DNA of 64,000 nt from Frigidibacter sp. RF13 (GCF_026626305.1 NZ_JAPNUE010000001.1:248001-312000), one strand, 5' to 3'; positions 55,674-64,000 are shown, counted from the first letter of the stretch. Translations and numbers: made by a program. Notes: generated by a model from the sequence alone, not told the origin.

Positions 55674-56290
55674 CACAGAAGCCCTGTGCCCTTGATGCCG
55701 TCGAGCACGAACTGGACGGACAGCGCGGCCAGAAGCATGCCGAGCAGACGCGTCACCACGATGATGCCGGTGCGGCCGAGAAGCTTTTCGATAAGGCTCG
55801 CCATCTCGAACAATAGGAAGGTCACGACGATGACAAGCGCCATGATTGTGAGAATCGCAAGCGTATGGGGCACGCCGGTCGCAGGCGTGTTGTTGATCAG
55901 AAGGATCATGGTGGTAAAGGCGCCGGGGCCCGCGATCAGGGGCGTCGCCAGCGGAAAGACCGACGGGTCGTGATTGGGATCGGCCTGCTGGCCCTCGCGC
56001 CGTTGGGTGCGGCGTTCGAAGAGCATGTCGAGCGCGGTGATGAACAGAAGAAGCCCGCCCGAAATTCGGAAGGCGGGCATCGAGATGCCGGTCACCTGCA
56101 GAAGCTTGTTGCCGACGAGCCCGAAGACGGCAAGCAGAAAGGCCGCGATCAGACAGGCGCGGAGCGCCAGCGTGCGGCGGTGGGCGCGGTCCATGCCGCG
56201 TGTCAGCGCGATGAACAAGGGTACCAGCGCGATCGGATCGACGATCACGAAGAGCGTGACGAAGGTCGTCAGGTAGAATTGCGGCTCCAT
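55673..56290 (-). CDS. MarC-family integral membrane protein
   Basis: 205 residues from the ATG at 56290 with AAGGAAG upstream. Six membrane helices and the MarC signatures FVTLFVIVDPIALVPLFIALT, in sections, FPLATPLIAGPGAFTTMILL, and LLGMLLAALSVQFVLDGI. Despite the name, multidrug resistance is not supported for the family; transport role unknown. First gene of a pair with the aspartic protease. Confidence 0.92.
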   Translation of the reverse strand: MEPQFYLTTFVTLFVIVDPIALVPLFIALTRGMDRAHRRTLALRACLIAAFLLAVFGLVGNKLLQVTGISMPAFRISGGLLLFITALDMLFERRTQRREGQQADPNHDPSVFPLATPLIAGPGAFTTMILLINNTPATGVPHTLAILTIMALVIVVTFLLFEMASLIEKLLGRTGIIVVTRLLGMLLAALSVQFVLDGIKGTGLL

Positions 56291-56377
56291 CGGTCTTCCT
56301 TGCGCCCGTTGTCTGATCTTGGTCGCCTGTAAGCGCGCGCGATGCAAGCCTCCTCGCGCGTTGGTCGAACGGAAAGC

Positions 56378-56605
56378 CTAGCGCAGGCGCCGCCGGTAGT
56401 CGGCCAGAACGAACAGGCGGATCGCAGTGGCAAGGCCGCAATCGGCCGGGCGGTTCTCATCCACCTCGGCCGCCAGCGCGTTGATCGCAAGGCCGCGCTC
56501 GGCGGCGATGTCGGTGAACGCCTCCCAGAACGGCCGTTCGAGCGAGACCGAGGTGCGGTGGCCGCGCAAGGTTAGGGAATGTTTCTGGGGGCGGGCGCTG
56601 TCCAT
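56378..56605 (-). CDS. Ribbon-helix-helix (RHH_4) protein
   Basis: 75 residues with the RHH_4 pattern SLTLRGHRTSVSLERPFWEAFTDIAAERGLAINALAAEVDE, in sections. Proteins of this family may bind DNA as dimers; targets unknown. It is the last gene of the fumC unit, 8 bases after the DUF4169 gene. Not a recognisable antitoxin: no toxin gene is adjacent. Confidence 0.88.
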   Translation of the reverse strand: MDSARPQKHSLTLRGHRTSVSLERPFWEAFTDIAAERGLAINALAAEVDENRPADCGLATAIRLFVLADYRRRLR

Positions 56606-56613
56606 TCCGCGGG

Positions 56614-56805
56614 TTAATCGCTATCGGCGCCACTGTCGCGCCGGTGCTGGTCGAGATGCCTGACCGCCTTTTCGGCCTCCGCGAGATACCTGTCCCGCGC
56701 GGCTTTGGTCTCACCATGCCGCGCGGCATTTTCGGCGGAGCTTTCGCGGGCGGCCGCGCGGGCCGCCTGTTTGCGCTTGGTGCGAAGGTTGACGACCTCT
56801 GCCAT
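56614..56805 (-). CDS. DUF4169 protein
   Basis: 63 residues, extremely rich in Ala, Arg and Glu. The start AEVVNLRTKRKQAARAAARESSAENAARHG, in sections, and the closing AEKAVRHLDQHRRD match DUF4169, a short helical family of alphaproteobacteria without known function. Its ATG overlaps the fumC stop (TGATG), so translation is coupled to fumC. Confidence 0.9.
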   Translation of the reverse strand: MAEVVNLRTKRKQAARAAARESSAENAARHGETKAARDRYLAEAEKAVRHLDQHRRDSGADSD

Positions 56806-58199
56806 CAGCCTTTGGGGCCGACCATGTCTTCGGGGCGGACGATGCGGTCGAAGGTCTCGCCGTCGACGAAGCCGAGCGCGATGGCCTCTTCGCGCAGCGT
56901 CGTCCCGTTTTTGTGGGCCGTCTTGGCGACCTTGGTCGCATTGTCATAGCCGATGGTGGGGGCAAGCGCCGTCACCAGCATCAGGCTTTCCTTCATCAGC
57001 TTGTCGATCCGCGCGGTATTGGCCTGTGTCCCCACCACCATATTGTCGGTGAAAGACCCCGCCGCATCGCCCAGAAGCTGCATCGACTGCAGCACATTGT
57101 AGGACATCATCGGGTTGTAGACGTTCAGCTCGAAATGACCCTGGCTGCCCGCGAAGCCGACCGCCGCGTCATTGCCCATCACATGAGCGCAAACCATGGT
57201 CAGAGCTTCCGCCTGGGTCGGGTTCACTTTGCCCGGCATGATCGAGCTGCCGGGTTCGTTTTCCGGCAGGATCAGCTCGCCCAGGCCCGAGCGCGGGCCG
57301 GAACCTAGCAGGCGCAGGTCGTTGGCGATCTTGAACAATGCTGCCGCTACGGTCTTCAAAGCGCCCGAGAACATCACCATCGCGTCATGGGCCGCGAGCG
57401 CCTCGAACTTGTTCGGCGCAGTGACGAAGGGCAAGCCGGTGATCTTGGCGATCTCCGCCGCCACACGGGTATCCCAGCCCACGCGGGTGTTCAGCCCGGT
57501 GCCGACCGCCGTGCCGCCTTGGGCCAGTTCATAGATGTCGGGCAGGCAGGCCTTCACCCGCGCGATGCCCTTGTCGACTTGGGTCGCATAGCCCGAGAAT
57601 TCCTGCCCAAGCGTCAGGGGCGTTGCATCCTGCGTATGGGTCCGGCCGATCTTGATGATGTCCTTGAACTCGGCTGACTTGGCCCAAAGGGCCTTCGACA
57701 GCTTCTCCAGCCCCGGGATCAGCACATCGCGGGCCATCATGCCGATCGCCACATGCATCGCGGTCGGGAACGTGTCGTTCGAGGACTGGCCCATGTTGCA
57801 GTGATCGTTCGGATGGACAGGCTTCTTCGAGCCTCTCACGCCGCCCAGCATCTCGATCGCGCGATTGCTGATCACCTCATTGGCATTCATGTTCGACTGG
57901 GTGCCCGAGCCGGTCTGCCAGACGACCAGCGGGAAATTGTCGTCGAACTTGCCGTCGATCACTTCCTGCGCGGCGGCGGCAATGGTTTCGCCCAGTTTTG
58001 CGTCAATGTCGCCCTGCGCGATGTTGACCAGCGCGCAGGCCTTCTTGATGACGCCAAGCGCGCGGATGATCGCCACGGGCTGGCGTTCCCAGCCGATCGG
58101 GAAATTCATGATCGAGCGCTGGGTCTGCGCGCCCCAATATTTGTCGGCGGGAACCTCAAGGGGGCCGAAGCTGTCGGTCTCGGTGCGGGTGGCGGTCAT
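56805..58199 (-). CDS. fumC: Class II fumarate hydratase
   Basis: 464 residues from the ATG at 58199 preceded by GGAGACG; the frame runs on upstream without coding support. It hydrates fumarate to malate without an Fe-S cluster. The family signature [11 protein letters not shown], the N-terminal [21 protein letters not shown] and [17 protein letters not shown] are intact. First gene of a unit with DUF4169 and RHH proteins. Confidence 0.98.
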   Translation of the reverse strand: MTATRTETDSFGPLEVPADKYWGAQTQRSIMNFPIGWERQPVAIIRALGVIKKACALVNIAQGDIDAKLGETIAAAAQEVIDGKFDDNFPLVVWQTGSGTQSNMNANEVISNRAIEMLGGVRGSKKPVHPNDHCNMGQSSNDTFPTAMHVAIGMMARDVLIPGLEKLSKALWAKSAEFKDIIKIGRTHTQDATPLTLGQEFSGYATQVDKGIARVKACLPDIYELAQGGTAVGTGLNTRVGWDTRVAAEIAKITGLPFVTAPNKFEALAAHDAMVMFSGALKTVAAALFKIANDLRLLGSGPRSGLGELILPENEPGSSIMPGKVNPTQAEALTMVCAHVMGNDAAVGFAGSQGHFELNVYNPMMSYNVLQSMQLLGDAAGSFTDNMVVGTQANTARIDKLMKESLMLVTALAPTIGYDNATKVAKTAHKNGTTLREEAIALGFVDGETFDRIVRPEDMVGPKG

Positions 58200-58290
58200 C
58201 GTGCGTCTCCGGCAGAAAGGGTCGCGCCCGTCATAGGCGCGCGCCGGTCGCGATTCAATTGAAATGGCCAGTGCGCCCCAAAGGTTAGCG

Positions 58291-58845
58291 CTATTTCTGG
58301 AAGAACCGGTGAACGCGGGCCGGGGGAAGGTTGGCCCAGACAAAGGCGGTCTGTTCGACCGACAGGCCAAATTCCTCGATCACTGCGGCCGGGACGGAAG
58401 GTTTCGGCCCATAGGTGAACTGGATATAGGGCGCGCCGGGGGCGAGGATGCGGAAAGCCGACGCGACGATGGCGCGACTGACGGGGGCGGGCATCGACAG
58501 AAGCGGCAGACCCGAGACGACCGCGCCCACGCCCGGCGCGACATGGTCATGCGCCCGGTCGGCGGGCTGGTTCAATACGCGCACGCCGGGAAAAGCCGCC
58601 GACAAGGCGGTGGTGAAAGTCTGGTCCAGTTCGAAAAGCGTCAGGTCGGCCGAGGCCACACCGGCGGCAAGGATCGCACGGGTCAGGCTGCCGGTGCCGG
58701 GGCCGAATTCCACCACACGGCCGGTTTCTGGCCCGAGGCCGCGCGCCATTGCCCGGCCGAGAAAGCGCGAAGAGGGCGCGATGGCGGACACTTGTTTGGG
58801 ATTGCGGATCAACCGGCGAAGGAACAGGGTCTTGTCCGCAAGCAT
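58291..58845 (-). CDS. SAM-dependent methyltransferase (phospholipid N-methyltransferase-like)
   Basis: 184 residues. The start [30 protein letters not shown] and the motif I region [16 protein letters not shown] are those of the COG3963/PmtA-like group. Motif GLPLLSMP follows, where the family has its acidic/Pro post-I region. PmtA makes phosphatidylcholine from phosphatidylethanolamine; this shorter protein may share that or a related role. Single gene between fumC and sspB. Confidence 0.82.
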   Translation of the reverse strand: MLADKTLFLRRLIRNPKQVSAIAPSSRFLGRAMARGLGPETGRVVEFGPGTGSLTRAILAAGVASADLTLFELDQTFTTALSAAFPGVRVLNQPADRAHDHVAPGVGAVVSGLPLLSMPAPVSRAIVASAFRILAPGAPYIQFTYGPKPSVPAAVIEEFGLSVEQTAFVWANLPPARVHRFFQK

Positions 58846-58873
58846 GATATTCTCGGATAGGAGGGAGGGGGCG

Positions 58874-59347
58874 TCAGGTCTTGCGGAACTTGTCGAGGCT
58901 CACGACCTCGGCCTCGCGAGGAGCAGGTTCCTCAGCTTCGGCATCTTCCGCCATCGGCGCGCCGTCGTCCTCTTCCTCGTCGTCATCCTCGGCATCGTGG
59001 GTCTCGAACCTCAGGCCGAATTCCACCGCCGGATCGACGAAAGTGCGGATCGCATCGAAGGGGATATAAAGCGGCTCCGGCTGGTCGCCGAAATTCAGAG
59101 TCACCGAAAAGCCGCCTTCATCGACATGCAGCCCTTCGAACCAGTGCTGCATCACGACCGTCATATCCTCGGGGTAACGTTCGCGCAGCCAGTCGGCCAG
59201 TTCGGCATCGGGATGGGACGTGTCGAAGGTGATGAAGAAATGATGATTCCCCGGCAGACCATTCGCCTCGACATCCTTCAGCACCTGAATGATCAGGCCG
59301 CGCATGGCGCGGTGCATCAGGTTGCCATAGTCGATCTTGCGGGCCAT
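58874..59347 (-). CDS. sspB: SspB-like ClpXP adaptor, alpha type
   Basis: 157 residues. The start MARKIDYGNLMHRAMRGLI, the substrate-groove region NHHFFITFDTSHPDAELADWLRERYPEDMTVVMQHWFEGL in sections, an acidic linker (DAEDDDEEEDDGAP) and the ClpX-binding tail VVSLDKFRK are all visible. It tethers ssrA-tagged proteins to ClpXP. Notably the tmRNA gene is 3.7 kb further on. Confidence 0.93.
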   Translation of the reverse strand: MARKIDYGNLMHRAMRGLIIQVLKDVEANGLPGNHHFFITFDTSHPDAELADWLRERYPEDMTVVMQHWFEGLHVDEGGFSVTLNFGDQPEPLYIPFDAIRTFVDPAVEFGLRFETHDAEDDDEEEDDGAPMAEDAEAEEPAPREAEVVSLDKFRKT

Positions 59348-59426
59348 GCCTCATCTCCTTCGCCGGTCAGCATAGGGCTTTTGACCCCGAAAGGAAGGGG
59401 GCGCAAGCCCGGGCGCGGGAAAGTTT

Positions 59427-60701
59427 TCAGACGGCGGCGAAGCCGTGCCGGAGAAGGCCGATGACCGCGCTGAGCAGAAGAACCAACGGCAGCGGCCAGT
59501 GCCGCCGGATCAGAAGCCAGCCACTGGCAAGAGCAAGAGCAAATGCTGCAATTTCAAAGCTTTCCGGGCGAGGCGCTGGGAGCGATACCGGACCTGCCTG
59601 CCACGTCCCGACCTCGGTAAAGACCACATGCAGCGCAAACCAGAGCGTCAGGCTGGCGATCGTGCCGACCACGGCGGCGCTTATGCCCGCGAGCGCGCCC
59701 TTCAGGCGCGGCCGGGCCGTGATCGCCTCGATCTGCGGCGCAAAGGCGAAGATCCACAGGAAGCAGGGCAGGAAGGTGACCCACAGGCAGAGAAGGCCCG
59801 CAAGGACGGCAAGCGACGCGCCGCCCTCTTGATAGCCGGCCAGTACCGCCACGAATTGGGTGACCAGAATCAGCGGTCCTGGCGTGGTTTCCGCCAGCCC
59901 CAGCGCATCCATCATCTGCGCGGTTGTCAGCCAGCCTTTGTCGGCGACCACGGCCTGCGCCATATAGGTCAGCACCGCATAGGCGCCGCCGAAGGTCACA
60001 AGGGCGAGCTTCGAGAAGAAGAGCCCGATGTCGAACAGGAACCGCTCCCCGGCGGCCCAGAGAAACGCCAGCGCGCCACCCCAGAGCAGCGCCCCCGGCA
60101 GGAGCGTGCGCCAGACGCCCGCAAGGGTGATGGGTCCGGCGGCTTTCGCCTGTGCCTCTGTCGCGGACAGGGCGAACGTCCCGAAAAGGCCGCCCGCTAC
60201 CAGAACCAGCGGGAACGGCAGGGCGAAAGCAAAGACTGCCACAAAGGCCAAGACAGAGATGGCGCGTTCCGTCCGGCCCTTCAGCGCCCGCTTGGCCACC
60301 CGCATGAGCGCTTCAAGCACGATCGCGGCGACCGAAGCCTTCACTCCCCAGAAAAGCGCCGCAACCGGGCCAACCGCGGCCCAGAGCGCGTAAAGAAAGG
60401 CCAGAAGGAAAATAACTGCCGCGCCAGGCAGAACGAAGAGAAGCCCGGCTACCAACCCGCCGCGCAGGCCGCGAAGCCGCCAACCGCAATAGGTGGCAAG
60501 CTGCATCGCCTCCGGTCCCGGCAGGAGCATGCAGAAGGACAGGGCGCGCAGGTAGTCCTCTTCGGCGAGCCAGCGTTTCTCGTCGACCAGGATGCGGTGC
60601 ATCAGCGCGATCTGGCCCGCTGGACCGCCGAACGACAGAAGCCCGATCCGCCCGAAGGTGCGCCAGAGCTCGCCCCAGCCGGGCGCGATTGCCGCGATCA
60701 T
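59427..60701 (-). CDS. chrA: Chromate transporter ChrA
   Basis: 424 residues, two CHR halves as in long-chain ChrA. N-terminal half: LLSFGGPAGQIALMHRILVDEKRWLAEEDYLRALSFCMLLPGPEAMQLATYCGWR in sections; C-terminal half: LALVTFGGAYAVLTYMAQAVV and LAETTPGPLILVTQFVAVLAGYQ. It expels chromate from the cytoplasm with proton coupling. The start overlaps the chrB stop by four bases. Confidence 0.96.
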   Translation of the reverse strand: MIAAIAPGWGELWRTFGRIGLLSFGGPAGQIALMHRILVDEKRWLAEEDYLRALSFCMLLPGPEAMQLATYCGWRLRGLRGGLVAGLLFVLPGAAVIFLLAFLYALWAAVGPVAALFWGVKASVAAIVLEALMRVAKRALKGRTERAISVLAFVAVFAFALPFPLVLVAGGLFGTFALSATEAQAKAAGPITLAGVWRTLLPGALLWGGALAFLWAAGERFLFDIGLFFSKLALVTFGGAYAVLTYMAQAVVADKGWLTTAQMMDALGLAETTPGPLILVTQFVAVLAGYQEGGASLAVLAGLLCLWVTFLPCFLWIFAFAPQIEAITARPRLKGALAGISAAVVGTIASLTLWFALHVVFTEVGTWQAGPVSLPAPRPESFEIAAFALALASGWLLIRRHWPLPLVLLLSAVIGLLRHGFAAV

Positions 60702-61507
60702 TCCCGCCGCCCCGCGGGCCAGTCATGGCCTTCGTCAAACCCGTCACGTGCCCAGCGGTAGAGCGCATCGTAAAGCGTCATGCCCGCGTCGAGCTGCGCG
60801 AGGTCATCGCGATACTGGCGCGAGAGGCCAACCGACAGCGCAAGAAGTCCCGCCGCCTGCGGTGCCAGGTCGTGCCGGTCGGTATCAGCGGCACGTACCA
60901 CGAGAGCCAAACGATCAAGGGCGGGCGTGTGCAGGCCAAAGTCGTCGAGGAAAGCGTCGAAACTGCACATTTCGCCCCGATGCGAATAGGTCACGCCTTC
61001 GATGTCGAACGGTGTTGCCCCGAACCGGTCTGCCACGGCCGCGACTTCCGAGGGCGCCACGAACAGGAAGCGCGCCGCCGGGTCGATGAAGCGCTTTATG
61101 AGCCACGGGCAGGCGATCCGGTCGATCTTCGGCCGGTGGCGGGTGACCCAAAGGCTTGGTTGTCCGGACACGGGCAGCAGGCGGGCAGGCAGGGCAGGCA
61201 GACCGGCGGCACGTGCCGCCTCCCATCCGCCTTCCAGGTGTTCCGCTGACACGCCTTCGGTGCGCAGAAGGGCTGCAGCACCCTCGGACAGTTTCAGCCC
61301 GCGCTGGCACAGAACGACGGCGCCCTGCGCGCCGAACCGCGACGCAAGCGCCGCCACTTCACCATGTTGGGCGCGAAGGCTGCAGGGCAAAAGGTACGGG
61401 TCGAGTGCGAAGTCCTCTGCCGTTCGCACATCGATGAGTACCGGAGCCTCCGGTGTGCCGATCAGGCGGGAGAGTTGAACAGACGTTATCGAATTGAAAC
61501 CGGGCAT
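60698..61507 (-). CDS. chrB: Rhodanese-ChrB fusion, chromate resistance protein
   Basis: 269 residues from the ATG at 61507 (GAGG upstream); the ATG at 61522 is an alternative. Residues 1-110 are a rhodanese domain (PVLIDVRTAEDF; cysteine in AVVLCQRGLKLSEGAA). The rest is the ChrB C-terminal domain: LWVTRHRPKIDRIACPWLIKRFIDPAARFLFV in sections, SHRGEMCSFDAFLDDFGL. ChrB acts as a sensor or regulator of chrA and helps chromate resistance. The rhodanese part is uncommon compared with classical ChrB, which begins with a DNA-binding region; here regulation by DNA binding is doubtful. Confidence 0.88.
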   Translation of the reverse strand: MPGFNSITSVQLSRLIGTPEAPVLIDVRTAEDFALDPYLLPCSLRAQHGEVAALASRFGAQGAVVLCQRGLKLSEGAAALLRTEGVSAEHLEGGWEAARAAGLPALPARLLPVSGQPSLWVTRHRPKIDRIACPWLIKRFIDPAARFLFVAPSEVAAVADRFGATPFDIEGVTYSHRGEMCSFDAFLDDFGLHTPALDRLALVVRAADTDRHDLAPQAAGLLALSVGLSRQYRDDLAQLDAGMTLYDALYRWARDGFDEGHDWPAGRRE

Positions 61508-61621
61508 GGCATCCTCATTCAATCGGGATGCGTCGCTTGGGCCGTAGCCTCACGGGGCGCGCCGCTTGGGCCCCATGCGATCTTGATGGCAGCGGCGGGC
61601 CTGCCGGTCAAGCCCTGCATC

Positions 61622-62281
61622 TTAGCCGATCGGGCGGACGAGTTCGCGCATGATCTTCAGACGTATGGCGCGCGGGTAATCGAGATGCCCGCCCGCCGTC
61701 ACCACGAAGCCACCCTTTGTGATAACCGAGCGCAGGTAGAATTCGGTGATCGCGAAGCCCACGCCCTCGATGGCGATCGCATTGATGGAGATTCCGCCGT
61801 CGATGGCACGCTGGCGCGCGACGGCAAGCGAGCCACCGGCGTTCTGGACGCCGTCGCCCGAGATGTCGATCACCCGGCGCGGGCAGTCGGGAACCGCGGC
61901 GAACTGATCGACCGCAAAGGCAATGGCGTCGCCCACGGCGGTATCGGCCTTGCCGAAGGCCCGTTCCTGCGCCATCGCTGCCCGGGCGAAGGCAGCCGCG
62001 TCGCCCTCATTGCGGATCCGCCGCCACGGCTGCACCATCTTCTGCATCCCGACCGAAGACCATTGCATGACGCTCAGTGCTACTTCGCCCTGTACCAGCG
62101 CATCGACGATCACCGGATCCTCAAGCGCCGCTGCCGTCCCTTCGACCTGCAAGAGATATTCCGCATCGTCGACCGACCCGGATATGTCGATGGCCAAGAG
62201 AAGTGCCATGCGGCAGGCGGCCGTGGCTGGCGTCGCCAGCATCATGAGAGTGCAGAAAAGCCAAAGGCGGGGGCGTCGCAT
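61622..62281 (-). CDS. Exported VWA-domain protein (DUF1194)
   Basis: 219 residues from the ATG at 62281. A signal peptide ends at TPATAACR. The DUF1194 domain has the metal-ion site motif LLLAIDISGSVDDAEY and RRVIDISGDGVQNAGG, a von Willebrand A fold. Function unknown; probably periplasmic binding or adhesion. It sits between the chr genes and the SnoaL-like gene on the same strand, with gaps of 114 and 43 bases. Confidence 0.87.
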   Translation of the reverse strand: MRRPRLWLFCTLMMLATPATAACRMALLLAIDISGSVDDAEYLLQVEGTAAALEDPVIVDALVQGEVALSVMQWSSVGMQKMVQPWRRIRNEGDAAAFARAAMAQERAFGKADTAVGDAIAFAVDQFAAVPDCPRRVIDISGDGVQNAGGSLAVARQRAIDGGISINAIAIEGVGFAITEFYLRSVITKGGFVVTAGGHLDYPRAIRLKIMRELVRPIG

Positions 62282-62324
62282 GGCCGGATCATGGCCTGCC
62301 ACCCGGCGTCGGGCAAGGATTCTG

Positions 62325-62750
62325 TCAGCCCAGCCGTTCGCCCGAAAGGAGAAGAAGGAATGCCTCCTCCGGCAAGAGGCCGGCGCTCGCGAAGAAAGTG
62401 AGGAAATCAAACGAATTATAGGCCTCGACGATCTTGCCGCCCTCGAACCGCATGGCGACCTGCCCTGTGGTGCGCACCTCGCGCATGTCATGGGCGCCGA
62501 GCGCCTTGACCGAGATCTGCGCCCAGAGCCAATCCTCCGTTTCGAACGACCTGTCGAAGATGAATTCCAGATCCCGGACGAGCGCGGTCAGCGCGGGCAC
62601 CAGGGCGCGGAAATCCTCGGGCCCGACCTGGCCATCGGGCATCAGCCCGTCGGCGCCGACATGGGGGGCGAAATAGGCGTCAATCGCAGCCAGATCCTGT
62701 TCGATCCAGATGCGGTGATACCAGTCCTTCAGGATGTCGAGATGACTCAT
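62325..62750 (-). CDS. SnoaL/NTF2-like protein (ester-cyclase type)
   Basis: 141 residues from the ATG at 62750; a GTG one codon before is in frame. The sequence LKDWYHRIWIEQDLAAIDAYFAPHVGADG and GQVAMRFEGGKIVEAYNSFDF is a typical SnoaL-like cone. No signal peptide, unlike the NTF2-like protein at 20221. Substrate unknown. Confidence 0.82.
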   Translation of the reverse strand: MSHLDILKDWYHRIWIEQDLAAIDAYFAPHVGADGLMPDGQVGPEDFRALVPALTALVRDLEFIFDRSFETEDWLWAQISVKALGAHDMREVRTTGQVAMRFEGGKIVEAYNSFDFLTFFASAGLLPEEAFLLLLSGERLG

Positions 62751-62936
62751 CACACGTTCGCTTTCCAGTCAGTGCCCCACGGGAAAGAAGCGGCCGGAAA
62801 GAAGCACGCTAACCCTCGACACTCGCACCGTTTCGTCCGGCCGCCCGCACCGCATACCCGTCGCAGAACAACAGCATCCTGCAGGCCCGACCCTAGGGCC
62901 AAGGGATTGAAGAAACGTGAAGGGGAAAGGGAAAGT

Positions 62937-63249
62937 GCAGGTTTCTGTTGCCAGGTACCTGCGAACCCCGCCTTACGCGGCTAAGCGCAAGGGCTTAGTT
63001 TCGGCGACCCGAACTGCTTACGCAGCCAGAGCCATTGCCGGAGCACGGTTGTTATTGGCAACTGTACTTTGCGGACCGATAACGGTGGCACCCCGCCGAG
63101 ACAAAGCAAACCCCTTTAGGCGTTCGTCGATCCTATTTCGGCCCCATGTCCCGCCAATACGGGGTTTGGTGGAGCCGCCGGGTACCGCCCCCGGGTCCGA
63201 TCCGATTATTACGAGCGCGTTTATGTCCATAGTCCGGGCGAACCCGAAC
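62937..63249 (-). ncRNA. ssrA: tmRNA gene, circularly permuted (two-piece)
   Basis: Transcribed on the minus strand. The acceptor piece comes first and ends GGCGGCTCCACCA at 63167; after a 21-base spacer the coding piece starts GGGGCCGAAA at 63145. GGGGCC pairs with GGCTCC of the acceptor end, giving the alanine-type tRNA-like stem. The tag frame (63059-63018) reads ANNNRAPAMALAA. Permuted order, a tag ending ALAA, and the conserved acceptor T-arm region GGGGGCGGTACCCGG are those of alphaproteobacterial two-piece tmRNA. It rescues stalled ribosomes with SmpB. The 3' limit is set to the last hairpin (62937-62962) and is approximate. It explains most of the 617-base gap without protein genes. 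Confidence 0.92.
63018..63059 (-). other. tmRNA proteolysis-tag reading frame
   Basis: Resume codon GCC, then a short frame giving ANNNRAPAMALAA and TAA. The end ALAA is the degron recognised by ClpXP, with SspB encoded nearby. Confidence 0.9.
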
Positions 63250-63255
63250 GGAAGG

Positions 63256-63284
63256 AATATAGGCGGCGGCCCGAGCGGGGGCAA
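63256..63284 (-). promoter_or_regulatory. Sigma-70-type promoter of ssrA
   Basis: On the minus strand, TTGCCC (63284-63279), a 17-base spacer, and TATATT (63261-63256). Transcription would begin near 63249, just at the start of the acceptor piece. Confidence 0.75.
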
Positions 63285-63330
63285 GTGGCGGCCGTCCTGC
63301 CGCAGCTGATTGAAGCGCGCGGCCGGGGCA

Positions 63331-63354
63331 GAAAATCCTTTGCTAAGGATTTTC
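63331..63354 (-). terminator. Hairpin terminator after guaA
   Basis: GAAAATCCTT and AAGGATTTTC pair perfectly over 10 bp on a 4-base loop, 14 bases after the guaA stop on the minus strand. The T-run is part of the stem, so it may also work in the other direction. Confidence 0.7.
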
Positions 63355-63367
63355 CGCGGCACCATTG

Positions 63368-64000
63368 CTATTCCAGCTCGATCGTTCCCGGCGGCTTCGA
63401 GGTGCAGTCATAGAAGACGCGGTTCACGCCCTTCACCTCGTTGATGATCCGCGTCGCGGTTTCGCCGAGGAAATCGTGGGTGAACGGGTAATAATCCGCC
63501 GTCATCCCGTCGACCGAGGTCACGGCGCGGAGGCCGATGGCGTAATCGTAGGTGCGGTAGTCGCCCATCACGCCCACGGTGCGCATCGGCAGGATCGCGG
63601 CGAAGGCCTGCCAGATCTCGTCATAAAGCCCGTGTTTGCGGATCTGGTCGATATAGACGGCGTCCGCCCGGCGCAGGATATCGAGTTTCTCGCGGGTGAT
63701 CTCACCCGGGCAGCGGATCGCAAGGCCGGGGCCGGGGAACGGGTGGCGGCCGATGAACGACTGCGGCAGGCCAAGTTCGCGGCCAAGGGCGCGCACTTCG
63801 TCCTTGAAAAGCTCGCGCAGCGGTTCGACGAGCTTCAGGCCCATCTTTTCCGGCAGGCCGCCGACATTATGGTGCGACTTGATCGTGACCGATGGCCCGC
63901 CGGAAAAGCTGACCGACTCGATCACGTCGGGGTAGAGCGTGCCCTGCGCCAGGAATGTCGCGCCGCCGACCTCGGCCGCGTGCTTCTGGAAGACGTCGAT
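63368..64000 (-). CDS. guaA: GMP synthase, C-terminal part only
   Basis: The frame is open through the window edge; 210 C-terminal residues are visible. They include [40 protein letters not shown] in sections, [16 protein letters not shown], and the closing [19 protein letters not shown] end (here ELE). This is the ATP-pyrophosphatase/dimerisation region of GuaA, which aminates XMP to GMP with glutamine. The amidotransferase part lies beyond the window. Confidence 0.97.
   Translation of the reverse strand: MDVFQKHAAEVGGATFLAQGTLYPDVIESVSFSGGPSVTIKSHHNVGGLPEKMGLKLVEPLRELFKDEVRALGRELGLPQSFIGRHPFPGPGLAIRCPGEITREKLDILRRADAVYIDQIRKHGLYDEIWQAFAAILPMRTVGVMGDYRTYDYAIGLRAVTSVDGMTADYYPFTHDFLGETATRIINEVKGVNRVFYDCTSKPPGTIELE

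Noticed and set aside
56378..56805. Toxin-antitoxin pair (RHH protein with DUF4169)
   Set aside because: DUF4169 has no toxin features and the pair is coupled to fumC, not a stand-alone module.
62917..63309. 130-codon ORF on the plus strand across the ssrA gene
   Set aside because: Antisense to the tmRNA and without coding features.
63018..63365. 115-codon ORF ending ANNNRAPAMALAA
   Set aside because: Its end is the tmRNA tag and the rest is the acceptor piece, spacer and promoter of ssrA; not a protein gene.

Overview
The window is 64 kb of GC-rich DNA. Gene content points to an alphaproteobacterium of the Rhodobacteraceae (Rhodobacterales): a circularly permuted two-piece tmRNA whose tag ends in ALAA, an Irr-type palindrome at the suf promoter, an IscR without the usual cysteine cluster, the iscR-desulfurase-sufB-sufC-sufD-sufS gene order, an alpha-type SspB, a DUF4169 gene behind fumC, and the GC-rich AAATATCCC-type intergenic elements common in this order. 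The genus cannot be fixed from this stretch. No phage, insertion sequence, CRISPR array or classical defence island was seen; this looks like ordinary chromosome.

Layout. 1-4.2 kb: end of an EamA transporter, then a large autotransporter-like surface protein with four nearly identical 297-bp repeats and a strong terminator. 4.2-11.3 kb: Kef-type cation/proton antiporter, Lrp regulator divergent from hpd, a PilM/GspL-to-GspC-like fusion protein, a SIMPL protein. 11.3-19 kb: O-acetylhomoserine sulfhydrylase, a cytoplasmic molybdoenzyme operon resembling soeABC, and a Na/Pi cotransporter with a Pho-box-like site. 19-26.2 kb: LysR regulator, a periplasmic NTF2-like protein, a four-gene polyamine ABC transporter and patD, forming a putrescine uptake and oxidation cassette. 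26.3-35.3 kb: CoA transferase, ABC-F protein, ndk, alaS-DUF1330-MOSC, a class II glutamine amidotransferase. 35.3-44.1 kb: DUF1127 protein, winged-helix/TPR regulator, typA, YitT, icd, a DUF2235 alpha/beta hydrolase, an HD hydrolase, a small conserved protein and a second alpha/beta hydrolase.

44.1-53.6 kb is the iron-sulfur assembly operon: a promoter with an overlapping palindrome, iscR, an IscS-like desulfurase, sufB, four poorly known genes, sufC, sufD, a YIP1-like membrane protein and sufS, then tRNA-Arg(CCG). 53.6-64 kb, mostly on the minus strand: a PuuB/DadA-type oxidoreductase, a retropepsin-like membrane protease with MarC, fumC-DUF4169-RHH, a methyltransferase, sspB, chrA-chrB, a VWA protein, a SnoaL-like protein, ssrA and the 3' part of guaA.

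The best second-look items are the two-piece ssrA gene (which also explains a spurious ORF), the suf operon with its unusual regulator and interleaved unknown genes, the PilM/GspC-like fusion protein, the Pho-box candidate before the Na/Pi transporter, and the polyamine cassette with its periplasmic NTF2-like protein. No clearly unprecedented system was recognised.
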